Source: JAJRTE01 sp964418585 (GTDB lineage Bacteria > Myxococcota_A > UBA796 > JAJRTE01). From it: DNA of 64,000 bases. Below are positions 9,070 to 17,856 of this stretch, piece by piece. The DNA lies in NCBI GenBank assembly GCA_964418585.1, contig CAYQMG010000188.1:62001-126000 (forward strand), written 5' to 3'. A program made the position numbers and the translations under genes. The notes beneath the pieces were generated by a model, which saw only the letters and a program-made list of their open reading frames with translations, had not been told where the DNA came from and made no database searches. Every line of letters begins with the position of its first letter. Position 1 is the first letter of the stretch.

Positions 9070-9279
9070 TCAGCGCTTGACGCCTTCGCCGTTGATGAAA
9101 CCGCCGGAAAGGATGGTCCGCACGTCGTTCGCCAGGTTGCTCACACCTTTTTGGAACGGCTCGATGAACACGTACGCCGCCGCCACCACTGCCACCACGA
9201 TCACCGAGATGATCAGCATGTACTCGGTCGCGGTCTGCCCTTCCTCATCCCGAATCAGGCTTCTTACGAGGTCCAACAT
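9070..9279 (-). CDS. flp: Flp-type pilin, first copy (nearer tadV)
   Basis: A 69-residue Flp prepilin. A short leader ends in DEEG, cleavage is predicted after that Gly, and the mature protein begins QTATEYMLIISVIVVAVVAAA, i.e. the G/QTAxEY motif with Glu5 and Tyr6 that define Flp pilins. The remainder is a short hydrophilic tail. The mature fibre subunit would be about 50 residues. The ATG at 9279 has AGGAGGAG upstream; a longer in-frame start (9315) is not supported. It lies about 90 nt downstream of a second pilin gene. Confidence 0.92.
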   Translation of the reverse strand: MLDLVRSLIRDEEGQTATEYMLIISVIVVAVVAAAYVFIEPFQKGVSNLANDVRTILSGGFINGEGVKR

Positions 9280-9366
9280 GTCACTCCTCCTCTTGGGTTG
9301 CGGGTTCCTTCTCAAGATTTCGACGCTCCGTCACCCCGAAAGGCGGGGTCACAGACAAACTCACGG

Positions 9367-9555
9367 TCATGGGTACGGAAGTTCGATCATGCGCCGGGCA
9401 TTGTTGAAGATCGTCTTGGTCGAGTCACTCATGTAAATGAACGCCACCGAGATCCCGATGGCAATCACCGAGATACCGAGCACATACTCGACCGCTGTCT
9501 GACCATCCTCCTCCGACAGCCATCGGTGGACCCACGAAGCAAGTGCCGAACGCAT
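9367..9555 (-). CDS. flp: Flp-type pilin, second copy (first gene of the tad operon)
   Basis: A 62-residue Flp prepilin with SEEDGQTAVEYVLGISVIAI; cleavage is expected after Gly18. It shares the QTAxEY motif with its neighbour at 9070-9279 but differs clearly in the mature helix (a Gly-Ile-Ser pattern instead of Val/Ala runs) and in the tail. The two are therefore old paralogues rather than a recent duplication. The ATG has GGAGG 6 nt upstream. It is the promoter-proximal gene of the cluster. Whether both copies form one fibre cannot be told from sequence. Confidence 0.92.
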   Translation of the reverse strand: MRSALASWVHRWLSEEDGQTAVEYVLGISVIAIGISVAFIYMSDSTKTIFNNARRMIELPYP

Positions 9556-9603
9556 GAGATTCCTCCATGCTTCACCGTTTGCGTACCCTTTCTTCTTTCA
9601 ACC

Positions 9604-9633
9604 ACTGTACCAGAAACCGCCTTCGTGGTGCAA
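9604..9633 (-). promoter_or_regulatory. Candidate sigma70-like promoter of the flp-tad operon
   Basis: On the minus strand TTGCAC (9633-9628), an 18-nt spacer and TACAGT (9609-9604) lie about 50 nt upstream of the first pilin ATG. The -10 matches consensus at 4 of 6 bases and the -35 at 3 of 6, so this is only a candidate. The rest of 9634-10087 has no convincing gene; short ORFs there lack ribosome sites and family motifs. Confidence 0.3.
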
Positions 9634-10087
9634 CTGGAGAGGGGAAATGAGGTAACGCAAAGAGATCTCAGTAATTTTTTGGATGCGTTTAGGTGGCGAA
9701 GTCGTGAGAACGTGCGAGCCTGCCAGGCATTCTCAGGAGAACGTGGGACATTTTTGGGACAGCGACTCGGGCCACATTTCCCTTCCGCCCCGCACAACTG
9801 GGACCAATTAGTCGCACACCTCCCCTGGGATCCTCAACATGCGCTCGACCGGAGATGGTCGGGTGCACCGCGTCCCTGGGGTTCGGTACGGTTGTGTGTG
9901 AAATTCAAGGGGGCCGGTCAGTGATCGGGTCCGGCCCCGGGCAGGTCTACGGGCCGGAATGCTCGAGGTGGGGCGTTGATGTCGCACCGGGTGTCGCAGC
10001 CCACGTCGCTCCGAGAAAAGTCAGCACCTGGTGCGACGGGCGATCCGTTCTCGAGGCACTGGAGGACGAACGGGGGTGACAAACCTG

Positions 10088-10117
10088 TTGACGCGGTTCC
10101 CGGAGCACTGGTACCAT
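10088..10117 (+). promoter_or_regulatory. Candidate promoter of the first Ser/Thr kinase gene
   Basis: TTGACG (10088-10093), an 18-nt spacer and TACCAT (10112-10117) match sigma70 consensus at 5/6 and 4/6. Transcription would start near 10124, giving a leader of about 60 nt before the TTG start of the kinase gene. Confidence 0.45.
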
Positions 10118-10182
10118 GAAAGCAGGTTTGTGGGTGCAAGCAGTCAGGGGCCAAACCCTCCCACCTCTCGCCCGGTGCGCCG

Positions 10183-12588
10183 TTGGAACAGACATCCGAA
10201 CCCATCCCTTTCGGCAAGTATGAATTGCTCGAGCGCCTGGCCGTTGGTGGCATGGCGGAAGTATTTCGTGCACGGGTGCGCGGCGAAGGCGGTTTCGAGA
10301 AACACCTTGTCATCAAGCGGATTCTCCCACACCTGTCGAGCGACAGCGAGTTCGTGGTGATGCTCATCGACGAGGCCAAGATCGCGGTCTGCCTCTCGCA
10401 CCCGAACATCGTGCAGGTGTACGACCTGGGCAAGATCGAGGGCACCTACTTCATTGCGATGGAGTTCATCGAGGGTGGGGACCTGAAAGAGATCCTGCGT
10501 CGGTGTGCACGTCGGAAGATCCATGTTCCGATTCACCATGCGATCTACATTACCACCGAGGTGCTGAAGGGACTGGACTACGCACACAGCAAGCGGGCGG
10601 GGACCAAGGACTCACCGGTGCCTCTCCAGATCATACATCGGGACATCAGTCCTCCGAACATCCTGTTGTCGTATGAGGGAGAGGTCAAGATTGTGGACTT
10701 CGGGATCGCCAAGGCCTCCACCCGCATGATGGAGACCGCGGCAGGCATTCTGAAGGGCAAGTTCGAGTACATGTCACCCGAGCAGGCTTCCGGTCTGGCC
10801 GTGGACGCCCGGACCGACCTGTTCTCCACGGCGTTGCTGCTCTACGAGATGCTGGTTGGCAGGAATCCGTTCCTCGCCGAGGCCGACATGCAGGTGCTCA
10901 ACAACGTGCGGAACGCCCGGGTGGTGCCTCCTTCTCAGATCAATCCAGAGATTCCGAAGACGCTGGAAAAGATCATCATGAAGGCGCTCGAGCTGGACGT
11001 GGACAAGCGGTATCCTCGGGCCGGCGAGATGGGGGCGGACCTGCTGTCGTTTGCGTATCAGTCGGGCCATGTGTCCAATGCGACGAAGCTCTCACGATTC
11101 ATGGCGGAGCTGTTCGCCGAGGAAATCGCCGCAGGACGCACCGCTTCCTCCGTGGCCCCTGGCAAGGTGGAGGATCGTGGAGATCGCAACACGGTGGCCT
11201 CGGCCGGCCGTTCGTCTCGGGCGCGCGGCGGCCCTGGTGAGCGGCGGCGTGGGGGGGCGTGGGCGGCGAGTCCTCCAGAAGATCCGGGCGAGGACGACGA
11301 CGAAGGGGTTACCGAAGCCATTGACTTGAAGGCGCTGGTTCAAAAGGAGCAACTGGGGAAGCGCCTGGAGCGAGACAAGGGCGGGGGGAGGGGGCCTGCG
11401 CCCGGAGCCGCTGCCGGGGGGCGACGCCTACCCTCCTCCATTCCGGCTGCGGATGGCAAGGTAACGGTGAGTTTTTTCGATAGCCCGGACGTGTCTCCTG
11501 ATTTTGATGCCACGTTCGTCCCTCCCCCTACCGAGGAAGACGATTCCGAAGCGGTGACCACGATCCAGGTGGTTCCGGACATGCGGCGGGCTGGAGGCCG
11601 GGGGGGGAAGGATGGTGCGCCGAACATTGCCCGAACGTCCGCAGGGCGGTCCGCGGCCGCGGGGGCGACCAGGGAACGGAGCCGGGAGCAACCGGTTTCA
11701 CGACCTGGTACGGGAGCGGTTGGCGCCGAGACCGTACCCTCCGGAGGACCTGGAACAGGCTTCGAGGTACGGCGAACCTCGGGACCGGAAACGAAAACGG
11801 AACTGGACCTGGGGAGTCCGGCACGGGACGGCCGGGATGACGAGGAGGCCAGACCGACCACGCCCATCCATGCGCCTTCGAAACAGACGGAAGTGATCTC
11901 GGGTAGGCAGGAACCGGAACAGCCTGGGCGGGTGGATGGCCAATCCTCTCCGCCGACCGAGTCGCCCGTGTTCCCTCCTCCTGGTTACGCACCGGAAGGA
12001 GAGCCATCCCCGTCCTCCGAGTCGCCGGTGTTCCCCACGTCTGGGTACGGGGCTGAGGCTGGGCCGTCTGGTTCCGCGGCTGGAGGCTACTCGGTGCGAA
12101 GTGTCCAACCACCGTCTTCCGGTGGGGCTGAGGCTGGCGTTGCAGAGCAGCCTGCAAGACCATCACCACCGGAGACTGCTGCTGCACCGGAGGTCCCCAA
12201 AAGCGTCGAGCCTGCCGACTTGCTCTCCTCCACGTGGCGCTTCCTCAAGGAGCGCCCGGTAGGTTCTGCGTTCATGGCCGGTCTGTTCACAGGCTTCGTG
12301 CTCGCCAATCTGCTTGGCGCCCCGTTCTGCGGAACCGGCGAGGGCGTCGACCTGGAATCCTCGTCCACCACCAGCGTGTCGACTCGAGTCTCCGCCCGGG
12401 TCGCGCCCGCGGCCGATGTCCGGGGGGACGAGGCGCGTGCTCCAGCAGGCGCCCCGGTCTGGCGGCGGACGTCAGCGTCGAATCAGCACGCCCCCCACGG
12501 AGTGCTCGAGGTCGCCTCCTCTGCAGGCCTTCCCAAACCGCCCATCGCGCAGCGCTCCGGCTCGACCCCCGTGTTTCCCGAGGATTGA
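10183..12588 (+). CDS. Transmembrane Ser/Thr protein kinase with long Pro/Ser/Gly-rich linker
   Basis: An 801-residue Hanks-type kinase. The kinase domain spans about residues 11-280: glycine loop AVGGMAEVF, Lys45 in VIKR, catalytic HRD (Asp154) in HRDISPPN, DFG at Asp172, YMSPEQ activation segment. HRDxSPxN, with Ser in place of the usual HRDxK lysine, is common in myxobacterial kinases. Residues about 320-690 are low-complexity, with two copies of an ESPVFP-x-x-GY segment. One membrane helix (about 692-715) is followed by an 85-residue exported tail, so the kinase domain is cytoplasmic. The start is a TTG with no good ribosome site, but there is no ATG or GTG between the upstream in-frame TGA (10117) and the glycine loop. 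A UbiA gene follows after 1 nt. Likely partners are the FHA proteins encoded at 15310-20405 (inference). Confidence 0.9.
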   Translation: MEQTSEPIPFGKYELLERLAVGGMAEVFRARVRGEGGFEKHLVIKRILPHLSSDSEFVVMLIDEAKIAVCLSHPNIVQVYDLGKIEGTYFIAMEFIEGGDLKEILRRCARRKIHVPIHHAIYITTEVLKGLDYAHSKRAGTKDSPVPLQIIHRDISPPNILLSYEGEVKIVDFGIAKASTRMMETAAGILKGKFEYMSPEQASGLAVDARTDLFSTALLLYEMLVGRNPFLAEADMQVLNNVRNARVVPPSQINPEIPKTLEKIIMKALELDVDKRYPRAGEMGADLLSFAYQSGHVSNATKLSRFMAELFAEEIAAGRTASSVAPGKVEDRGDRNTVASAGRSSRARGGPGERRRGGAWAASPPEDPGEDDDEGVTEAIDLKALVQKEQLGKRLERDKGGGRGPAPGAAAGGRRLPSSIPAADGKVTVSFFDSPDVSPDFDATFVPPPTEEDDSEAVTTIQVVPDMRRAGGRGGKDGAPNIARTSAGRSAAAGATRERSREQPVSRPGTGAVGAETVPSGGPGTGFEVRRTSGPETKTELDLGSPARDGRDDEEARPTTPIHAPSKQTEVISGRQEPEQPGRVDGQSSPPTESPVFPPPGYAPEGEPSPSSESPVFPTSGYGAEAGPSGSAAGGYSVRSVQPPSSGGAEAGVAEQPARPSPPETAAAPEVPKSVEPADLLSSTWRFLKERPVGSAFMAGLFTGFVLANLLGAPFCGTGEGVDLESSSTTSVSTRVSARVAPAADVRGDEARAPAGAPVWRRTSASNQHAPHGVLEVASSAGLPKPPIAQRSGSTPVFPED

Positions 12589-12589
12589 C

Positions 12590-13507
12590 ATGGCTCGAAC
12601 TGCATCCGAAGATCTCCATTCACCAGCCGCCACGACTGCCCGCGCGCTCGTGGAAGCCTTGCGGCCAAAGCAGTGGCTCAAGAACGTCATCCTGTTCGCT
12701 GCCTTGATTTTCTCCAGGCATACGTTCGATCCACCCTATGTGGCGAAAGCGGTCCTCGCCACCGCGCTCTTCTGCATCCTGGCAAGCTCGGGCTACCTGT
12801 TCAACGACCTGTTCGACGCCCGCGCCGACCGCGAACACCCGGAGAAAAGAAAACGGCCCATCGCTTCTGGAAGGCTTCCAACTCCGGTGGCCGTCGCGGC
12901 GATGATCATTGGGGGCGCAGGAAGCCTCGCCGCCGCCTTTGTGCTCTCCACCGGCTTCGGCCTCACATGCCTCGCCTACCTCGCCCTGACCATCACCTAC
13001 ACCCTCTACTTCAAGCACCTGGTGATACTGGATGTGATGGGGATTGCAGCCCTGTTCATTCTTCGGGCTGTGGCCGGTGCGACGGCGATCGATGTGGCCA
13101 TTTCGCCCTGGTTCTTGATTTGCGTGGCGTTCCTTTCCCTGTTTCTCGCCATGAACAAGCGGTTGTCGGAACTCCTGCTTCTCGAGCGAACGGCGACTCA
13201 GCACCGCAAGAATCTCGGGGAGTACACCCCGCAATTGCTGGAACGCATGATCAACATCGTCACGGCCGGGGCCATCATGTCCTATGCCCTCTACACGTTC
13301 GATGTGGGAGCCCACCCGGACAAGCCCCGGCGTCTCATGCTGACCATTCCGTTCGTCCTGTACGGGATCTTCCGGTACCAGTATCTGGTATCCCGTTTTG
13401 GTGAAGGCGGGGCTCCCGAACAGACCCTGATTTCCGACCGCCCGATGGTGGTGAATGCCTTGCTGTATGGGACGACAGTGATCATCCTCTTGCACTGGCC
13501 TGCATGA
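12590..13507 (+). CDS. UbiA-family prenyltransferase, decaprenyl-phosphate phosphoribosyltransferase-like
   Basis: A 305-residue integral membrane enzyme of the UbiA superfamily with about eight helices. The first aspartate-rich motif NDLFDARADREHPEKRKRP is of the NDxxDxxxDxxHPxKxxRP type seen in DPPR synthase (Rv3806c-like), which transfers 5-phosphoribose from PRPP to a polyprenyl phosphate. RPKQWLKN near the N-terminus is also characteristic. The second motif region is around residues 170-190 (SLFLAMNKRLSELLLLE). The ATG is 1 nt after the kinase stop with GAGG 6 nt upstream, so translation is probably coupled. The substrate is inferred from family resemblance; other UbiA functions such as quinone prenylation are less likely with this motif set. 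Confidence 0.82.
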   Translation: MARTASEDLHSPAATTARALVEALRPKQWLKNVILFAALIFSRHTFDPPYVAKAVLATALFCILASSGYLFNDLFDARADREHPEKRKRPIASGRLPTPVAVAAMIIGGAGSLAAAFVLSTGFGLTCLAYLALTITYTLYFKHLVILDVMGIAALFILRAVAGATAIDVAISPWFLICVAFLSLFLAMNKRLSELLLLERTATQHRKNLGEYTPQLLERMINIVTAGAIMSYALYTFDVGAHPDKPRRLMLTIPFVLYGIFRYQYLVSRFGEGGAPEQTLISDRPMVVNALLYGTTVIILLHWPA

Positions 13508-13514
13508 CGTGCTG

Positions 13515-15251
13515 TCATCGTCGAGGGCCGGAGCGGTTGGGTCGAAAGAGGCCGAACACGGATGGGGAGGGGGTGGGGGTCGGCTCTCCCGGCCGGGGGC
13601 GTGCTTCCGGAGCGCGGATGGCCTCCGGGTCGTCGTTGATGACCATGGGTGGAGCGCTGGCGTGGATCAGCGGGTACTTTCGGCCCAGCACGGTGGTGAC
13701 CGTGTCTTCGTACAGGGGCACCCACAGTCCCGCGGCACGGAGCGCACGTACCTGGAACTCCTTGGAACGCCACAGCAAGAAGTCCACCTCGTACCGCTCC
13801 AGGACCTCCTCCCAACCCGGGCCTGCGTCAGCGAAGAGATCGTAGTCTTCCACCACCTCGAGTGGGTACGCTGCCTCCCGGCCGTCCACGAACGGTCTCA
13901 GCTTGGGGAAGCCTTCCCAGATCAGGTAGCCACCCCAGGCGATGGGCGCCATGACGCGCACATCGTCACCCGCTGTACTGGTCAGGGCACGCACCGCCCC
14001 CCGCGGAAAGGCTTCCTCGTGCACCAGTTCCTCCACAGTCAACCCGGAGACCGTCGTGCCAAGTACGGTCAAGGTGTCTCCCGGTGGGATGGAAAAGTAG
14101 GCAAGAGCCATGGCCACGGTCAAGGCGGCATAGTTGCCATGGACGAGATAGCGGTCGAACCTGGACAGGGCGGCGAACGGCGGGGCGAGCCGTCGCATGA
14201 ACTTTGAGAACCCGATGACATCTTCGAGGTAGCCCGTCCGTTCGTGCTGGACTCGTTCTGCGAGTTGTTCCAGGTGTTCCATCAGGGTTACCGACGCCCA
14301 GACGATCCAGAGCGAGAGGTAAGGCGGGGCGAACCAGGCGAGAGGCGTCAGCAGGATCAAGGGGGTCACGAGGCGCCAGCGCACCTCCCGCCCTGCGAGC
14401 GCGATCACGAGCCATGCCCCGAAAGTGAGGACACCGGCCAGGGTCACGAAGGACCAGGGGAGGAGTTTCAGCCGGAGCGGGACGCTGGCGAGCAGTTGCC
14501 ACAGGTCCTCGAATCCCAGGACGTAAAGGGAGCCATAGTAGGGGTTACACAGAGTGAGTGGGATGGCGAGTCCGGCTGCGACGAGGTGGCCCCTGTGTCC
14601 GCCGTTGCCGCGTCCTCGTCGGGTGTCGGCCCGTCCTCCAAGGGCGTGAGCGCCCAGGAGCACGAGGCCGACGAGGAAGCTTCCGTGGGCGTTGGCCCAA
14701 AAGAGGAAGAGGAGGGGGATCAGAATCAGTGTGCGGCCTTGGCGCCAGGCAGGGTCCTCCACCAGGGTGAGCAGCAGGCTGAGGAGCAAGCATGCGAACA
14801 GGAGGGGCCCCAGTTCGCCGTACCTGAGGAGGCCGGCGGCGACGCCGGCGGTGAGCACGGTGGCGGGGACGACCCCGCCACGTCGTCGAAGGAGTCGGTA
14901 GAGCACGGCGAGGATGGCGGACAGCACGGCGCCCCGGAGGAAGAGAAGCCACCCGGGTCCGAGGCGGTCGAACACCGTGAACAGGAAGGCGTCTGTCAAC
15001 CATTCATGGTCGATCCAGGGGTAGTCTTCCGCCGCGAACGAGAAGAGGTTCCGCCGTGGCACGTCGAAGTGGGTGACAATCCAGGAGCCCACTCCGAGGC
15101 GCCACCAAAGGTTCTCGGTGAAGATGGGGCGTGCAATGGAGAACAGGTACACCGTGATGAGCAACACGTCGATCGGGGACGGAAGCAACCGCCGCGCCAA
15201 CCGGCCTGGAGGGCGCACTCGAGACCCCTGCCTGTCCTGCTCCCGCTGCAT
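13515..15251 (-). CDS. Multi-pass membrane protein, GT-C/GT39-like, function unknown
   Basis: A 578-residue protein with around ten hydrophobic helices. The first extracytoplasmic segment holds LWWRLGVGSWIVTHFDVPRRN followed by WIDHEWLTD, a motif pair found in a large uncharacterised GT-C-like family. A C-terminal periplasmic domain carries GGYLIWEGFPKLRPFVDGREAAY and GWEEVLERYEVDFLLW, again typical of that family. Such proteins are thought to handle polyprenyl-linked sugars, but no activity is established and the classic DD/DE catalytic motif is not obvious. The ATG at 15251 has GGGAGG upstream; an upstream TTG start (15308) would almost abut the preceding FHA gene. It is the last gene of the tadC-FHA operon and converges on the UbiA gene with a 7-bp gap. 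Confidence 0.65.
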   Translation of the reverse strand: MQREQDRQGSRVRPPGRLARRLLPSPIDVLLITVYLFSIARPIFTENLWWRLGVGSWIVTHFDVPRRNLFSFAAEDYPWIDHEWLTDAFLFTVFDRLGPGWLLFLRGAVLSAILAVLYRLLRRRGGVVPATVLTAGVAAGLLRYGELGPLLFACLLLSLLLTLVEDPAWRQGRTLILIPLLFLFWANAHGSFLVGLVLLGAHALGGRADTRRGRGNGGHRGHLVAAGLAIPLTLCNPYYGSLYVLGFEDLWQLLASVPLRLKLLPWSFVTLAGVLTFGAWLVIALAGREVRWRLVTPLILLTPLAWFAPPYLSLWIVWASVTLMEHLEQLAERVQHERTGYLEDVIGFSKFMRRLAPPFAALSRFDRYLVHGNYAALTVAMALAYFSIPPGDTLTVLGTTVSGLTVEELVHEEAFPRGAVRALTSTAGDDVRVMAPIAWGGYLIWEGFPKLRPFVDGREAAYPLEVVEDYDLFADAGPGWEEVLERYEVDFLLWRSKEFQVRALRAAGLWVPLYEDTVTTVLGRKYPLIHASAPPMVINDDPEAIRAPEARPRPGEPTPTPSPSVFGLFRPNRSGPRR

Positions 15252-15309
15252 CCGCCTCCCCGCTTCTCCCGTGTTCACCCGCGTGCCGGCCTTGGCCCCG
15301 GCCCCCAAG

Positions 15310-17805
15310 CTACTCGAGTTGCTCCAGCCTCAGGGCTGCTTCCTGATGATACACATTCGATGGATCCGGCACCAGGGTCAAGACTTTCCGATACAACCGC
15401 GCCGCATCGTCCAGGTCTCCTTCCTTTTCCCTGGCTTGTGCCTCCCCAAGGACCTCGCGGGCCTGCTCGGCAAGTCGATTCTCGATTTGCCGCAACCGGG
15501 CCACCGCAGGACTGTAATAGGGATCCCGGGATACCGCCTCCGCAAGCTTCTGCCGGGCTTCCGTCAGTCGCCCGTCCCGCTCCAGCGCGGCCGCTTCTCC
15601 CACCAGAGGACGAACTTGCTCGTGCAAAGCCGCCACGGCCCGCTTCATCTCATCTTCAATTGTATAATAGAGTTCCGATTCCCGGAAAGGGTCCTGTGAT
15701 TTCGCCTGCTCGAACGCCTGCACCGCTTCCAGGTATCTCCCCTGGTCGCGCGCACGCAGCCCTTGCTCGTAAAGACGGGCCACCTGCTGGTCCCGGGTGC
15801 TCCCCGCCCCGGCCTTCGCTCTCGTCTCCGGGCGTCGGGATTCCTCGCCACGCTTGACCGCGGGCCGCGTGGTCCGACCGGATTCTCGAGGGTTCGTCGA
15901 GACCGAGGCCACGCGCACCGGGGCCGGGGTCCCAGACGGGGCCGAATCCCGGTGGTCGGTCGGTCGTACGGCAGATTCGGGGGGCTCTTCCGGTGGGAGC
16001 GGAGTAGGAACCGGCGTCACCGGAGGAGTAACGGTTATTCCAGGCCCCGGGTGCAGAGGGTCTTCCGAACGACCCCCCAGGCTGTTCAACAGCCACGCCA
16101 TGGTCCAGGACTCACACACCTCGCGGATCAGGCGGGCTGCGCGCTGCGAGCCTGGTTGCTTCGTCTGGACGAGGGTGGCCAAATCCAGCGCTCGTTGATA
16201 GTCGCCAACGTCGAGTTCTGCTTCGGCCTGCGCCATCAGGCGGAGTGACTCCAGGGACAGGGGAGGCTCAGAACGACCGCTCGCGCCGGCTCCCTCTCGG
16301 TGGCGGTCTCGAGTCAGCACGATCACGCCCACAGTGAGCACAATCGCCATGGTCGTGAAAGCGACAACCAGCGTCGGGACGGTGAAAAAGTGCGTGCGTC
16401 GCCGGACCCCATGTCGGGCCTTGCCGGGCACTCGAACCTCGTGGACCGCCTCCGTCTCCTTCCGCCGTTCTCCCGACGCCTCCGGTGGCTCTCGCCCCGG
16501 AACGACGGCTCCGCCCTTTGCTTCCGACTGCGGCCCATCCGCCTGCGCCTCACCACCCCGGACCGCCTCCGCTCGGCCCGTTTCCTCCTCGATGCCCGGC
16601 CACGGCCGACTCAGTCCCGCCTGCGCTGCTGCCACCGCCTGCGCCGGCCAGTCGAACTCGAGCACCGTGTCTCCGATACGAACCTGGTCCCCGTGCTTCA
16701 GCAACGCCGCGTCCCGGCGTTCCCCATTCACCTCGATTCCATTCAGGCTCCAAAGGTCACGAATGACGTACCCGCTCTGTTCTCGAGAAACCGCTGCATG
16801 TCGTCGCGACGCATTGGTGTCGAGCAACACGATGTCCATTTCCTCGGCCCGGCCGATGTAAAGCGTTCCGTCCCCCAGTTCGTAATGGTCCTGCCTGGCA
16901 AAGCCCTGTCGTACCACGAGGCGCGGGATGTCCGGGTCTCGAGCGTTGGTGGGCTCAGCCGCGGCCCGATCGTCCTCCGCTTGGGAGCCCTGCTCCGCCA
17001 GGTTCAGCGTGTGAGGCAGCGTCGGCGTCTCCGTCGGTGTTTGAGTTGCAGGCTTCCAGTCGTCGTAGTTCAACTCCTCCCCGGCGGTCTGGGCTCCTTG
17101 ATCCGGCTTTGGCCCGGCCGGTTCTTCCTGCTGATCTGTAATCTCAATCAGTTCGATGTCATCCTCATCCGAGGGGAAAATGTCGTCCACCGGTAGCAGG
17201 ATTCCATCACCTTCTACAATCTCGAGGAGCTGCTCCCTGGCATCGTCGGAACGCCCGCGGGACGAGGACGGTTCCCCCGCGGGTGCTGGCTCGTCTGGTT
17301 TCGTCGCATCGTGCTCGAGCCAGCCGTCTTCGGTAAGGCCGAAGAGTTCATGGGGTCCGAGGCATTCGGAATGATCGTCTGCAGCAGGTGCGGCGGAGTC
17401 GGGAGTCGTCTTCCGGGCCGGGCTGGACGTGTCCCTGGAATCCTCCTGGGCCTGTCGTTCGAGCGCCTTCAGTGAAGCGTGGGACTCGGTGCGCTCCATC
17501 TCGTGGGAGACGAAGTCGTCATCCAGGATGGCCTGGATGAAGTAGGGACCGATCTCGAGGACGTCGCCGCTTTCGAGTTCAGTTTCTTCTCGCAGCGGCT
17601 TGCCGTGGAGAAGGGTGCCGTTGACACTCCCCAGATCGGCCGCCAACACGCGTCCGTTTTCGACGCGAATACGTGCGTGCCGTCTCGAGACCCCTTGCTC
17701 GTCGAGCGCGATGGTGTTGTGCAGTCCCCGACCGATGGAGAAGGACCCTTCGGACAGGCGGAGTCGGCCCACCTCTTTGGAATCACGGAAGATAACGAGT
17801 TCCAT
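15310..17805 (-). CDS. Double-FHA transmembrane protein with TPR-like C-terminus
   Basis: An 831-residue protein. FHA domain 1 is at about residues 1-92 (SIGRGLHNTIAL, SRRHARI, GSVNGTLLHG) and FHA domain 2 at about 300-390 (YIGRAEEMDIVL, SRRHAAV, SLNGIEVNG). Both keep the phosphothreonine-binding Arg, Ser-Arg-Arg-His and Asn-Gly residues. They are separated by an acidic low-complexity region. One membrane helix at about 478-496 (VVAFTTMAIVLTVGVIVL) precedes TPR-like helices (about 510-565 and 650-831). The FHA domains are cytoplasmic and the TPR part periplasmic. It lies 51 nt downstream of another FHA-TPR gene. It is expected to bind phosphothreonine peptides made by one of the local kinases; partner identity is inference. 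Confidence 0.85.
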   Translation of the reverse strand: MELVIFRDSKEVGRLRLSEGSFSIGRGLHNTIALDEQGVSRRHARIRVENGRVLAADLGSVNGTLLHGKPLREETELESGDVLEIGPYFIQAILDDDFVSHEMERTESHASLKALERQAQEDSRDTSSPARKTTPDSAAPAADDHSECLGPHELFGLTEDGWLEHDATKPDEPAPAGEPSSSRGRSDDAREQLLEIVEGDGILLPVDDIFPSDEDDIELIEITDQQEEPAGPKPDQGAQTAGEELNYDDWKPATQTPTETPTLPHTLNLAEQGSQAEDDRAAAEPTNARDPDIPRLVVRQGFARQDHYELGDGTLYIGRAEEMDIVLLDTNASRRHAAVSREQSGYVIRDLWSLNGIEVNGERRDAALLKHGDQVRIGDTVLEFDWPAQAVAAAQAGLSRPWPGIEEETGRAEAVRGGEAQADGPQSEAKGGAVVPGREPPEASGERRKETEAVHEVRVPGKARHGVRRRTHFFTVPTLVVAFTTMAIVLTVGVIVLTRDRHREGAGASGRSEPPLSLESLRLMAQAEAELDVGDYQRALDLATLVQTKQPGSQRAARLIREVCESWTMAWLLNSLGGRSEDPLHPGPGITVTPPVTPVPTPLPPEEPPESAVRPTDHRDSAPSGTPAPVRVASVSTNPRESGRTTRPAVKRGEESRRPETRAKAGAGSTRDQQVARLYEQGLRARDQGRYLEAVQAFEQAKSQDPFRESELYYTIEDEMKRAVAALHEQVRPLVGEAAALERDGRLTEARQKLAEAVSRDPYYSPAVARLRQIENRLAEQAREVLGEAQAREKEGDLDDAARLYRKVLTLVPDPSNVYHQEAALRLEQLE

Positions 17806-17856
17806 GCCCCTGTCTCTCCTGGAACGAACTCAGGGGCGCGGAGGCAAGCGAACGTG

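Noticed and set aside
9855..10079. Short plus-strand frame in the flp-kinase intergenic region
   Set aside because: No ribosome site, no recognisable protein pattern, and it ends at the predicted kinase promoter.
10183..12588. HRDISPPN catalytic loop of the first kinase as evidence of inactivity
   Set aside because: The catalytic Asp and Asn are intact. Ser in place of the loop Lys is common in active myxobacterial-type kinases, unlike the true Asp loss in the 61362 protein.
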